64,000 nt of DNA from Hemibagrus wyckioides (lineage: Eukaryota > Chordata > Actinopteri > Siluriformes > Bagridae). Shown piece by piece: positions 23,741-34,390 of this stretch (position 1 is its first letter; every line of letters begins with the position of its first letter). The stretch spans positions 9,035,392-9,099,391 of the forward strand of contig NC_080734.1 of assembly GCF_019097595.1 (NCBI RefSeq), in the 5' to 3' direction. The position numbers were made by a program, and so were the translations under genes. The notes beneath the pieces are model-generated. The model did no database searches. It was not told the origin of the DNA and saw only the letters and a program-made list of their open reading frames with translations.

Positions 23741-23934
23741 TCCCATCAAAATGACCCCCAAGCATGAGAAGGATCTCTAAAAGGGTTAATCATCTTGCTC
23801 AACAGTGGCTCTCTATCTTACCTGAACCTGGATGTAGAAATTTGTTCTTAATCTTAATCCTGCTCTATGTATTAAATTACCTAATTGTAAGGTTGATGTA
23901 AATAGTAGGGTGTGTATACAGTATGTTAAATTGG

Positions 23935-24172
23935 GGAGGTTGTAGCTCAACTGAGTAAGGCTCTGGGTGTTGACTGAAAGATCTGGGTTCAAGCCCCAGC
24001 ACCGCCAAGCTGCCACTGTTGGGCCCTTGAGGAAGTTCCCCAATCCACCCTGTTCCAGGGGCGCTGCATCATGGCTGACCCTGCACTCTGACCCCAACCC
24101 CCAGGGATGGGATATGCGAGGAAAGAATTTCACTATGCAGTAATGTATGTGTGGCAAATAAAGACAACTTAA
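23935..24172 (+). mobile_element. tRNA-headed SINE
   Basis: It belongs to the family at 4725: GTTGTAGCTCAACTGAGTAA is the A-box region, GGGTTCAAGCCCC the B box, CTGTTGGGCCCTTGAGGAAG the body and AAAGAATTTCACTATGCAGT the end. Confidence 0.85.
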
Positions 24173-25051
24173 ATAATTTTGCATCATCATATAATATTTC
24201 TGCTTGTATATTTTCTTGGCAGAAATGTTGATATAACGAATGGAAAATCTTGACAGGTTTACTGGTGTTCCAAGATGCTTGTGCAGGTTTGCACCAGAGC
24301 TGCTGTGCTATTTCAGCTAACATGCTCATTTTGCATTGTTCAAACTCCAAGTTTAAAATACCTCAAAGGGTCATGTTCAGTCTGACACAGTGATCTGTAT
24401 AAAAATGATCTAAAGATCTGTCCTAGCCAATCATATTTCTTCTTCACTCGAGTAAGAGGTGTGGCTAAAAGTGTGCAATATATCTCAGATTTGGACGATA
24501 AATATAGTTCATTTATATTTTTAAAAGAAGCTAACTTCATTAAAAGAAGCTAACTTATGAAAAAAAACATGCCTTTTTAAAATTTGTAGGATAAAAGGAA
24601 ATTTGTGTATTTTTGCTTTTTGGCCACACTGGTACTTTAAGTAATACCCTGACTGCTGTTGCTGAGCAAATGGATTTTTGTATGATAACAAGCACTTAGT
24701 ACAAATGAACCCGCTGTTGCCTTCTTATAAGAACGTGGTACAAAATGAAGAAGCTTTGTGCTGAGCTCTGCAAAAACAAGTAAAAAGGCCAAATGTGTTT
24801 GTTAGCAGTGGGCGAGATGAGGGAGTAACGATCGGCTAGATGCTAAGAATCTTGGCATAGTTGAGAATCAGCACTGAATGAAAGACATGAAGCGAGAGAG
24901 TAATACATGACAGAAAGATGAAAGGAAGCGTGTGTGAGAGAGGGTGAGAGTAGCTGAACAGTCCTGGAGCTTTGTCATTTCAGACTGTGAGAACAAATAG
25001 GAGAAGCTACCAAACAAGAGAAAGAAAAAGAAGCTTTCTGACAAGCTTTCT

Positions 25052-25052
<1 letters not shown>

Positions 25053-25085
<33 letters not shown>
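25053..25085 (+). repeat. CT dinucleotide tract
   Basis: It is a CT run about 60 bp upstream of the duplicated segment. Confidence 0.95.
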
Positions 25086-25088
<3 letters not shown>

Positions 25089-25144
25089 GCTATAGTACCA
25101 AAGCAGGCAAATGAGTCCCTATCATTCATTAATCTATGATTTAG

Positions 25145-25187
25145 CTTATCCCAGACTGACCTGCTAGTCTGTACATTCTTCTCACAG
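25145..25187 (+). pseudogene. Duplicated 3' end of FUT8 motif III exon
   Basis: These 43 bp match the last 43 bp of the true exon (27539-27581) with a few substitutions, and the donor GTACACAC is preserved. Homology starts mid-exon, so the copy has no acceptor of its own and lacks the first 108 nt of the exon. It lies upstream of the true exon inside the preceding intron and is not expected to be spliced in, though its donor could be used cryptically. Confidence 0.85.
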
Positions 25188-25708
25188 GTACACACACACA
25201 CACACACACAACCTGAATCCTTCTGAGTTGCTCCATACTGAGTCACACTTATGATAAATCTCATGACGGAGTGTGTTTTCCGTCTCATCTCATTCCTCTA
25301 CTTATTAACACACACTTCATGAGAGTGTACAGTATAGTCTATATTGCAGAATAGTCCTCTGAAGTGTACTGTGTACTGTACTGTCTGTGGAATGTGTGCA
25401 GGTTGTGTCTGTATTGGTTTTCTTCCAGTTTCCTCTGATCTGTATGCAAGTGGATTGTTTAAATGACCCATAGGAGGGAATAAGTATTCCTGCCCTGAGT
25501 CCACTGTTCCCTTGATAGTCTCTGACTTTACGGCTATCTTGAACAGGGAAAAAAGTGATTACTTAAGAACTGCAGTTAAAATATGAAGCCGTAATATCTG
25601 TGACACCCTCTAGTGGTTGGCAGCAAGGCAATTTCTAATGTTACCCAGACATACACACACTGGTCACTTTAATAGGAACACCTGCTTATAAATGTGGTCT
25701 TCTAATCA
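25145..25708 (+). repeat. Intragenic duplication, upstream copy
   Basis: It is collinear with 27539-28432. Shared landmarks are the exon end, a CA run, CATGACGGAGTGTGTTTTC, TTCCTCTACTTATTAACACA, TGACCCATAGGAGGGAATAA, GATTACTTAAGAACTGCAGT, CACCCTCTAGTGGTTGGCA and the Tc1 end TGGTCACTTTAATAGGAACA. It ends after TGGTCTTCTAATCA. Small indels separate the copies. It lacks the insert found at 28141-28424. Confidence 0.9.
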
Positions 25709-26964
25709 CATTTTCAGCAGCGGAAATCTTTTCACTCTCTTTTTTCTTCTTCTTCTTTCTTTTCTTCATAACTACAAAACACACTTTGTGGTGGTCCGAG
25801 CACAAATAAGAATAAATTGCTTAATACAGAACTGACATTTATGTTTATGCTAATCTAAATCACGCTACTAGATTTTAATAAAATTGCAACACAGTTATGA
25901 CAATTTGTCCTTCTAATTATATTTTATTTCGTTTGATATCTGCATATGGAGCTTCATTTTAGGCGGAAAGCGTTTTAATCAAAATAAATGGCAGGGCTTT
26001 AAACCATTCCATTGCACGTGTACTGTAGTTAATGCCAAAGCATGTAAAGGTTCCTCAAAATAAACATAGTACTACTTCAGGCATCATGTGCAGACACATT
26101 TTCAATGAAGATATGCAAAATTCTACGAAAAGAAAAACATAGGCTACAAATCTTCCACATAAATAATCATTTCTCACAAAATTGGAGAACATCTCAAATA
26201 TGTTAACACTGAGTAACAGCAGCTTATAATAAGACATTCAAATTCAAGACAATTATTATAGCCATTAATTTAATTGTTATAAAATTAAGTTCATTAATAA
26301 TTAAGGACCAACTTCATTATCACCTACATTTTGTGTCACAATTTATTCTTTATAAAGATCCAGAATTTTGGTAAAAAAAAATGAATATGCATATGTTATT
26401 CTTGATTAAATCTGATATCTACTTTAATATAATTAGATCCATGTTCAGAAATGCATTTTGTACTTGTCTCATAATTTTGTGAAAGCTACTGTAGATTTGA
26501 ATAACTTTAAAAGTGTAGACCTGGTTGAGTTGGAAATCCAGAAAATCCAACTAAAATTTTTGTTGCCCCATACCTCAGGAGAGCTCTTCACCCAGATAGA
26601 AGCATATAAGACTACAGTCATGGTGTGTCTTTGAGCTACATGCATACATTACAGTCCTCACATTAACAAGTGTCTAATAAAATGTAAACAGGATATTTTA
26701 GGCAGCTTGTGTGCAGCGAGGCAATGTAAACAGTTTTAAAATGTCAAAATCTACTAAAATCTGAAAGTTGTTAGTAGTGAAAAGCAACTCCTCACCTGCT
26801 TCAACATACACTGCTCTCAACAAAATGTCCAGAAAAGAAAAATAGGTTTGTTGTACTGTAGTAGAAAGATTTCGGGATAGGTTTGTTCAGGTCTTGTTCT
26901 TTTATTCCTACTTTCTTTCCACATGTCAGTTGAGTGCATACCAGTGTGTATTGTGTGTTTGCAG

Positions 26965-27141
26965 TGTGCATGTGAGGCGCACAGATAAAGTGGGCACGGA
27001 GGCAGCGTTCCACCCCATAGAGGAGTACATGCTGCATGTGGAGGAACAGTTCCAGCTCATGGCCCAGCGCATGCAACTGGATAAAAAGAGAGTGTACCTG
27101 GCAACTGATGACCCCTCACTGTTACAGGAGGCCAAGAACAA
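26965..27141 (+). CDS. fut8: FUT8 coding exon: GDP-fucose binding motifs I and II
   Basis: This 177-nt exon begins with the third base of Gly361 and ends with two bases of Lys420. It carries the donor-sugar pocket. [15 protein letters not shown] contains the residues equivalent to human Arg365, Arg366, Asp368, Lys369 and Glu373; Tyr382 follows in [16 protein letters not shown] contains Asp409 and Asp410. In human FUT8, mutation of these residues abolishes or strongly lowers activity, and all are intact here, so the enzyme should be active. The acceptor AG at 26963-26964 sits behind a TG-rich, T-poor tract. The donor GTGAGT at 27142 is followed within 30 nt by a long TG repeat. Confidence 0.97.
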
Positions 27142-27159
27142 GTGAGTAATCTGAATAAG

Positions 27160-27161
<2 letters not shown>

Positions 27162-27190
<29 letters not shown>
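27162..27190 (+). repeat. TG repeat after the donor of exon 26965-27141
   Basis: It is a run of about 14 TG units starting 20 nt into the 289-bp intron. Confidence 0.95.
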
Positions 27191-27398
27191 ATAGTAAGCT
27201 ATGATTCATTTTTTTTTTTTATCTCAGTGGATTCAAAATACTTCCACAAGGATAGGAATATCAGACAGTTTTGACCTTGTGGGGACGTTTCTCTAATCCG
27301 CATAAGGGAAATTGTGTGTGTGTGTGTGTGTTTTATTGTTGTGATTTTTTTTAAAATTAAAGAGACTAAATGCTTTCTTTACAATGGATGGATAGTGA

Positions 27399-27611
<213 letters not shown>

Positions 27612-28089
27612 TAAGCTGCTCTGTACTGAGGTATTGAGTCACAATTATGATAAATCTCATGACGGAGTGTGTTTTCTGTCTCATCTCATTCCTCTACTTA
27701 TTAACACACACTTCATGGGGGTGTTAATATGACTAAACACAGTGTGATTGCATTATTGCAGTATAGTCCTCTGAAATGTACTGTTTGTGTCAATTCTGAA
27801 TAATATTAGTCACTCTCTGTGAAATGTGGCAGGTTTTCCCTGTGTCTGCATTGCTTTTCTTCCAGTTTCTCCAGTTTCCTCTGATCTGTATGCAGGTGGA
27901 TTGGTTAAATGACCCATAGGAGGGAATAAGTATTCCTGCCCTGAGTCCACTGTTCCCTTTATAGTCTCTGACTTTATGGCTATCTTGAACAGGAGAAAAA
28001 GTGATTACTTAAGAACTGCAGTTAAAATATGAAGCCGTAATATCTGTGACACCCTCTAGTGGTTGGCAATTTCTAATGTTACCCAGACA

Positions 28090-29483
28090 TACACACACTG
28101 GTCACTTTAATAGGAACACCGGTACACCTGCTTATAAATGTTAATGATTATTAAAACCCCTGTACATCTGCTTAACCCAGATGAGGATGGGTACCTTTTG
28201 AGTCCAGTTCCTCTCAAAGTTTCTTCCTCTTTAGAGTTTTTCCTTGCTACAGTTGCCTCAGTCTTGCTAATTAGGGATAAATACAAATAAATTGAAATAT
28301 AAATAATTGAATATTAATCTTGAGTTTTTTGTACTGTGTTTTCTATGTCCTGTAAAGTTGCTTTGAGATAATGTCCATTGTTAAAAGCCCTATACAAATA
28401 AAATTGAATTGAATTGAATTAATGTGGTCTTCTAATCAGCCAGTCATTGGTCAGCAGCACAAAAGGACAATGCACACAGTCATGCAGATACAGGTCACAA
28501 GCTTCAGGTTATGTTCACATCAAACATCATAACGGGGTAAGTCTTATGTCTGTGACTTTAACTGTCCTGGTTGTTGAAGCTAGATGGACTTGTTTGAGAT
28601 CTGCTGACCCCTTGGGTTTTTCACAGACAGCAATTTCTAGAGTTTACACGCACAAAAAAAAAAATAAAAACCCTTTGTTGAAGAGAGAGATCAGAGAATG
28701 AACAGACTGGTCTGAGCTCACAGGAAGTCTATAATAACTCAAATAATCACTCTTTTAAACCATGGTGAGGAGAAAAGCATCGCAATATGCACAACACATG
28801 AAACCCTGAGATGGATGAGCTGCAACAGAAGATGATCACATCAGGTTCCTCACCTGTCAGCCAAGAACGGCAATCTGAAGCTATCATGGGCACAAACTCA
28901 CCCAAACTGGACAACTAAAGACTGGAAAAAGACCAGATGATTTTCTTCAACTGACCAGTTTGGGTGAGTCTGTGCTGATGATAGCTTCAGGTTTCTGATG
29001 TGGTCTTCTGCTGTTGTAGCCCATCAATCAATGACTGAGTTGTTTGTGCAGGATGAGATGTTTTAATGGTTATCCACAGTTGTAAAGAGCTAATATTATC
29101 TGAATTATTACATCCTTCCTGGCAGCTCGAACTAATCTGACCGTTTTTCCCTGACCTCTCTCATCGACAAGGCGTTTCCACCCACAGAACTGTAAGTCAG
29201 TTGTTTTTTCACACCATTCTGTGTAAACTGTTGTGTGTGAGAATCCCAGGAGATCAGCAGATTCTGAAATACTCAAACCAGCCCATCTGGTACCAATATC
29301 CATGCCACAGTCAAAATCACAGAGATCACACTTTTTCTGCATTCTGGTGTTTGATACGAACTGAAGCTCTTGACCTGTATCTATATGGGTTTATGCACTG
29401 CACTGCTGCCACATGATTGGCTGATTAGGTAACTGCATGAAAATATAAGTGAAAAGTTTCTAATAAAGTGGACAGTAAGGGTA
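28090..29483. mobile_element. Fold-back Tc1: two 5' halves, head to head
   Basis: The left arm (28090-about 28942, +) and right arm (about 28943-29483, -) both derive from the 5' half of one fish Tc1 family and meet at the centre, giving a large imperfect palindrome. Shared landmarks are TCTAATCAGCCA, ATGCAGATACAGGTCA, CCTGTCAGCCAAGAACGGCA-type sequence and CTCACCCAAACTGG. The right arm keeps a 90-codon reading frame (29070-29342, reverse) for the transposase helix-turn-helix region, with GLSISESADLLGFSHTTV and FCGWKRLVDERGQ. Neither arm has the catalytic 3' half, so the element cannot make transposase. Confidence 0.85.
28141..28424 (+). mobile_element. SINE / LINE-tail insert inside the Tc1 end
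   Basis: CTTAACCCAGATGAGGATGG, GTCCAGTTCCTCTCAAAGTT, TTTTTCCTTGCTACAGTTGC and TGCTTTGAGATAATGTCCAT end in an AATTG repeat, a very common fish retroelement end. The copy at 25145-25708 is an empty site (CTTATAAATG joined to TGGTC). AATG at both edges is a likely 4-bp minimum target-site duplication. Confidence 0.85.
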
Positions 29484-29838
29484 TATTAGGGCACAAAAAA
29501 AAAAAACAATTTAATATACATGTTCGAATATTTACTGTTATTCATTTTATCCAGCTGTAATATAATGTATTATGTTCAGATTTCTTCATAATAAATATAT
29601 GTTATATGGCAGTTTATGTGTTATATTTTAGATTTTTTTTTATAGATTTTATTAGGTATTATTTAGCAGGTCATATCTGATGAGATGGCTATGGTTGAGT
29701 TGATGCACAATTAATGACTGCAGCACTCTAAGACTGACTGCAGTCTTTTAAAAAAACTGAATTTAGTTGAAAAAATGAAATGGAAAAGAAAATGGCTATT
29801 CTTTTTGAATGCACAGTAATTTTGGCATTTTGTGGCAG

Positions 29839-30183
29839 GTTTGCCGTGTGGCCTATGAGATCATGCAGACGCTACATCCAGATGCTTCATCCTACTTCTA
29901 CTCTCTGGATGACATCTACTATTTCGGCGGGCAAAATGCTCACAACCAGATAGCCATCTATGCACATCGGCCACGCACTGCTGAGGACGTCGCTCTGGAG
30001 CCTGGAGATGTTATTGGCGTTGCTGGAAACCACTGGGACGGTTACTCCAAAGGACTGAATCGCAGACTGGGGCGCACTGGCCTCTATCCATCTTACAAAG
30101 TGAAGGAGAAAATCGAAACGGTGAAATACCCCACTTACCCCAAGGCAGACAAACTGCTCAACTCAGAAAATAGAGGAAAATAG
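29839..30183 (+). CDS. fut8: FUT8 terminal coding exon: C-terminal lobe, SH3 domain, stop
   Basis: This exon encodes 114 residues and the TAG stop at 30181-30183. The acceptor AG is at 29837-29838. The start [17 protein letters not shown] supplies the equivalent of Cys472, which pairs with Cys465 of the previous exon. [20 protein letters not shown] leads into the SH3 domain (human 502-562), visible as [19 protein letters not shown] and [11 protein letters not shown]. The SH3 fold is unusual for a lumenal glycosyltransferase and is required for FUT8 function. Human FUT8 ends at PTYPEAEK; here PTYPKADK is followed by nine extra, mostly polar residues (LLNSENRGK). The extension is in a clean frame, but whether other fish share it cannot be judged here. 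Confidence 0.97.
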   Translation, partial: VCRVAYEIMQTLHPDASSYFYSLDDIYYFGGQNAHNQIAIYAHRPRTAEDVALEPGDVIGVAGNHWDGYSKGLNRRLGRTGLYPSYKVKEKIETVKYPTYPKADKLLNSENRGK

Positions 30184-30189
30184 ACTGAA

Positions 30190-30890
30190 AGAGACAGTAA
30201 GAGACTTTAAAAACAGAGAGAAAGGCATGAAGAGACTGAACCAGATGGAGACAGATATAGAGACAAAAGAGACAGGGTGAGAATAATCCCAAAGTATTTT
30301 TTTCCTGTATAAAGCTTAATGATAAAGGAGAGAAAATAAGACATAGTCCACAAAGAGATACATGCTGTCATGTGTGTGTATGTGTGTGAGTTAAACAGAG
30401 ATGATGTCAAGAGACAAAGAAACAGAGATGGAAAAAGAAAAAAAAATAGATGGAAATACACTGGTAAGGAAAAAAAAGGAATGGAGAGAGATCTGGAAAG
30501 AGACAAAAAGAGACAGACAAAAAGAGAGAGATACAGTAAATGACAGAATTATACACAAAGCGGGAAACAGATAAAGACAGAGAAAAGAAAGAATGCTCTA
30601 AAAGCATGATCAAATGAGAGGTAAAGAAGGAAGTGGAAGATCGGAAAGAAACACACAGAGACAGAGAGAGATTGACTTAGGAGAGAGACATCAGAGACAA
30701 AGATGGAAAGACAGAACGAGCTGAAAAGAAACAAGAAAAAGAGACAAATTAAGAAAAAGGCAAAAAGACTGAAGAGACAAAAAAAATTTGTTTTAAAAAT
30801 ATGGCCTAACTTGGAAAAAGACAAAAAAAAAGGTGTGGACCAGGAAAATAAGAAACTTTGGGACTCCGTATGAGGAGAGACAACTAAAAG
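30190..30890 (+). repeat. Polypurine low-complexity tract
   Basis: About 700 bp of the 3' UTR is dominated by A and G, with recurring GAGACAGA, AAAGAGAC and GAAAGAAA. The reverse strand is correspondingly pyrimidine-rich and yields spurious Phe/Leu/Ser ORFs. Confidence 0.9.
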
Positions 30891-30922
30891 ACTGAGAAGA
30901 ATGGATACACACTTAAGGACAC

Positions 30923-30955
30923 TGGTGTGTGTGTGTGTGCGTGTGCGTGTGTTTA
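30923..30955 (+). repeat. TG repeat in the 3' UTR
   Basis: It is an imperfect TG run with two C interruptions, downstream of the polypurine tract. Confidence 0.9.
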
Positions 30956-32173
30956 TGTGTATTTTTACTCAGCAAGAAAAGATGGAGAAGAAAATCACAA
31001 TGTAAAATATCCCAACTAACCTGAGGCAAACAAGCTACAGATTACTGCAACAACAACCTGTACAGAGTCTGCTGAGACAGGAGGGATAATGAGACATAGT
31101 CCACAAAGACAGACCAAGGACACATGCTTGTGTTTTGACTTAGCACAGCCTCCTGAATGACTGATATGGATGGAGGCAGGATGTCTCGGTGTTTGACTGC
31201 AGGCTATTTGGACTCAGCAACAGCTGAGCACTATTTACAAACCCACAACTCTGCCTCGCTTTATATTTTTATCGTTATTTAATTGTCCCAGGGTGGTTTT
31301 AAGTCATTTTTAATCTTGTCTTTTAATCTCTCTTGCCTGTTTGATCACCGATCACTAAGTAACTAGAGGAACACGGTAAACTAGCGAGATAGGAAAGCGT
31401 AACGAGGAGAAATATTAGGGTGCTTCTGATTTCTTTAATTGCGCTTCCTTATTTTGTTTCCTCAGAAGATGCGAGGTAAGGTCACAAGGAAAGAAAACAC
31501 CAACGAAGGAATGGATGCCAAACATTGTGCCATGTTAGGTCAAATATACTTCACTATAAATCACCATCAATTATTGATTACTTGTCCAGCATGTTTTAAC
31601 TGATACAATATTTACTCATCACTTTTGTATTCCCTGACTCAGAATGTAAAATCGAGGCAATTTATTGACTTTTCTGGCCATTGTTTCATTATTAACTGAA
31701 TCCATTTAGTGTGTTTTCTTTTTTTTTATTTGTTTGAACCTACACTGAAAAAAAAAAAAAAGTTCATTGAATCTATTTCGTTCGAATGTGTACGTTGGTT
31801 CGACATGAAGGAATTACATTATCATCGATCGTTTTCGTTCATCCATCATAATGGGAGCATGTAATTTTAAAACACTGGGGGGGGGGGGACTCTGTGCATT
31901 CACCCAATCTCAGGATCACAAACTTAATTTAAGGACCCTAGCATTGTGAGGCAGTAGCATCATTCACTGCACTATTGTGCCACACAGGAGTTACTTACAA
32001 TAATTTAACACTATATTCATTTCATCCAGTCAGCACCAAAAGATTTTAAAATGTAAATGGATTCATAATTAATTATATACATCATTAATAATACTGTATG
32101 TAACGTAGTCACATTCACTCTATGTATTTCTAAGTAGTAGATTAAACATTCTAGGTGTATAAATGAAATTTAG

Positions 32174-32179
32174 AATAAA
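32174..32179 (+). terminator. Candidate polyadenylation signal AATAAA
   Basis: This canonical hexamer is followed by a T-rich stretch at about 32190-32200 and a GT-rich stretch near 32268-32283. It is the first canonical hexamer seen after the FUT8 stop. Chance occurrence in AT-rich DNA is quite possible. Confidence 0.3.
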
Positions 32180-32389
32180 CAATGAACTTCTTTTTTTTAA
32201 TGAGAAACCTAGTTTTTTCAAGTAAACTCTACATAATGTTTTCTTTATCCACATATTTTTTTTCAGTGTAGGTGGTTTTGTGAAAATGGTAAATGTAACC
32301 CACAGGCTTATGTCACTCGTGGCTTCCACATAAGCACCTTTCTCCTCATACTCTGCGTGCATTTAATGAATTGGTCATTCATAGTTCGT

Positions 32390-34390
32390 TCAGCCTTCTT
32401 GGACATAGTGGAGCAGGAGCCGCTCAAGACTGTACCTCATACAGGAGGACCCCGGTGCTTTTGCCAGGAACAATGGAGATATTTAGAGCTGAGTTCTGTG
32501 CAAGCCACTGATCTTCAATACCAAATACTTTGTTCAAACACAAGGTTGCTCATAAGTGTACTTGTTACTCAAGCTCCTTGGATTTGTGTTTGTGCTATCA
32601 GACCTGAGGCTATATGCTTTAATCACTCAGATAAAGAGAAGGACAGAGCTGTCAACTTGGTGACAAGTTGGATTCATCACACAAGGTCCCAGCTAGATTT
32701 ATAGATTATTTATGGAGAACCTTCTGGGTTGCTTGGGACCTTCAATGAGAGACAAATTGTTATGTCCAAAATGACTTCTCCCTTGTACTGATTGAGGTTG
32801 GGGACATTAATTCACAATGGACCATATTTAAGTTCTCAATCATTGAGGCTACCGCAGGAAGCTATGGCCTCCTGATTTTTAATTGAGAATTATAGAGAGC
32901 TAGAAGGACTGCTGCATAGGCAGTTACAGAAGCAGAAGATGGGTCATGGAATATGAGGAGACCACTGACAGATTTATGTTGGCCAAAAAAGGAGGAGGAT
33001 ACCATTTGCCAGCTCTGCTAAGCAAGTGCATGTAAGTGCTGACCTCTACTGGGGATAGTGTTGATCAATGGGTGGAGCACTTTGAGGAATTATGGATGGA
33101 GCACTTTGAGTGGTTACAAAGAGGACTAGTGTCAAGGCTGAAGAGGTGGATGGGATTTGGCCGGAGATATTGAAGGCATTGGACTAAGTTGGGGATGTGT
33201 GGTTATAATGGACTTTCAGTTTTGTTATCAAGATCTATGGCATTGCCCTTGTAATGGTAAAAAATGATGGTGGTCCCCATTTTTGTAAAGGAGGGAGGGG
33301 GGCAGAGGATGTATTCCACTTATAGAAATATGTTCCTTAGCATCCTAGCAAAAGTCTATACCAGGGTTCTATAGAGGAGTCTGTCAGATTAACAGACTCC
33401 TAGTTTAACCTAGGATTTGGGTGGCACATCAATGGTTACCCCAGGTCATAGAACAATGGACCAGCTCTTTACTTGTGTACAACTCTGTGATGGGTCATGT
33501 AAGTATGCTAATCCACTCAATTTGTGCCCCAACATCCACGACAGGAGGTGTGGCAGGAGATTTTGCAGAAGTATGAAGTATCAGGATCACTACTTCATGC
33601 AATCCAGTCTGTGTATGTACACAGTAAGCATTGTCCATGTTCAAAGCATTAAGTGGAAACTGTTTAATGTCAGTGTCAGACTGTACAAAGGGGCTAGTTT
33701 GTTTCTTATGTATGGTTTAAATAGACAAAATATCAAGAGACAAGAAGTGTCTGCTATGGGAGGCTAGAGCTATGTCTGAGTTTATAGTTGTCTCCTGGAA
33801 GACTGAATGCTCCCTTCAGGTGAGGGGATAGACTATATGCCTTTTGGAGATCTTGGGATCTTGTTCATAGGTTATGGAAAATAAAGCATTTGAGATTGGA
33901 ATTGGATCAGAACAGTTACTCTGCTGGTTTGTGGTGTGGGAACAGGTTCTTGCTGTGAGGAAAAAAGCTCTTTGTTTACCAGTCAGTCTATGTGCCTATT
34001 CTCACCTATGGTCACAAGCTGTGGGGAGTGGCTGAAATAATGTTGGTTGAACTGGTTCTTGACAATCTGGGAAAACCTCAAAGTAGAGCCACTGCTTCTT
34101 CAAATTGACAGGAGGCTGTAATGGTGGTGTTGTACCTTAAAAGGATGTCCCCTGATCAGTTTTTGCTAGAGCTGTATGAGGTATGTCCCATTAGATGGAT
34201 ACTCCAGGGCAAAGCAAGGACCTACCGGAGTCATTATATTTCTCAGTTGAGTTCTGTGAACATCTGTGGAGGTATAGAGAATTCTGGGCTGACCTTCTCA
34301 ATCTGTTGCCAGTTTATAGGGCAGGGGCTGAAGAATCTATGTTTCAGAAGGCAATGAGGCGTCAATTACAGTATTGGGAAGCACCCTAAA
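32390..34390 (+). mobile_element. Degenerate non-LTR retrotransposon (LINE)
   Basis: Translation in shifting frames follows a common fish LINE from linker to reverse transcriptase to C terminus. Upstream landmarks are GAGTTCTGTGCAAGCCACTG and TCTCAATCATTGAGGCTACC. Then VLTSTGDSVDQWVEHFEELW-like sequence (near 33030), VVPIFVKEGG with YSTYRNMFLSILAKVYTRVL (33270-33370), TMDQLFTCVQLCDGSC (33450), YVPILTYGHKLWG (33990) and EPLLLQIDRR with a MSPDQFLLELYEVCP block (34085-34195). Frameshifts and stops are frequent and the palm-domain region is badly collapsed, so it is dead. Clade not assigned. It lies in FUT8 orientation just beyond the probable UTR end. Confidence 0.85.

Larger units (their letters stand above)
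19645..26964 (+). other. FUT8 intron, 7.3 kb
   Basis: It holds a reversed 5' Tc1 piece (20240-20583), a Tc1 3' end (21391-21512), a CT tract with an adjoining island (22433-22640), a SINE tail (23690-23740), a tRNA-headed SINE (23935-24172), a CT tract (25053-25085) and the duplicated exon/intron segment (25145-25708). From 25710 to 26960 I see AT-rich sequence with nothing recognisable. Confidence 0.75.
30184..32179 (+). other. fut8: Probable FUT8 3' untranslated region
   Basis: No ORF of interest follows the stop. The first 0.7 kb is almost pure purine on the + strand (GAGACA/AAAGAGA repeats), followed by a TG run (30923-30955) and ordinary AT-rich sequence. The first canonical AATAAA I find after the stop is at about 32174-32179, followed within 10-20 nt by a T-rich run. 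Using it would give a UTR of about 2 kb. A dead LINE starts about 200 bp further on, which limits how far the UTR is likely to reach. The end is a guess without cDNA; weaker signals such as TATAAA near 31557 are possible. Confidence 0.45.

Noticed and set aside
25145..25187. Duplicated exon fragment as a mutually exclusive alternative exon
   Set aside because: Homology begins 108 nt into the exon, with no acceptor at the boundary, so it cannot replace the true exon.
29070..29342. 90-codon reverse ORF as a host gene
   Set aside because: It is the helix-turn-helix part of a Tc1 transposase inside the fold-back element.
30207..30824. Three reverse ORFs rich in Phe, Leu and Ser
   Set aside because: They are shadows of the polypurine 3' UTR: low complexity, no signal of a real membrane protein.
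32357..32704. 115-codon ORF downstream of FUT8
   Set aside because: Sequence in this stretch follows the upstream part of the degenerate LINE, so it is not a separate gene.
33417..33767. 116-codon ORF beginning MGGTSMVT
   Set aside because: It contains TMDQLFTCVQL from a LINE reverse transcriptase and is interrupted; part of the dead LINE.
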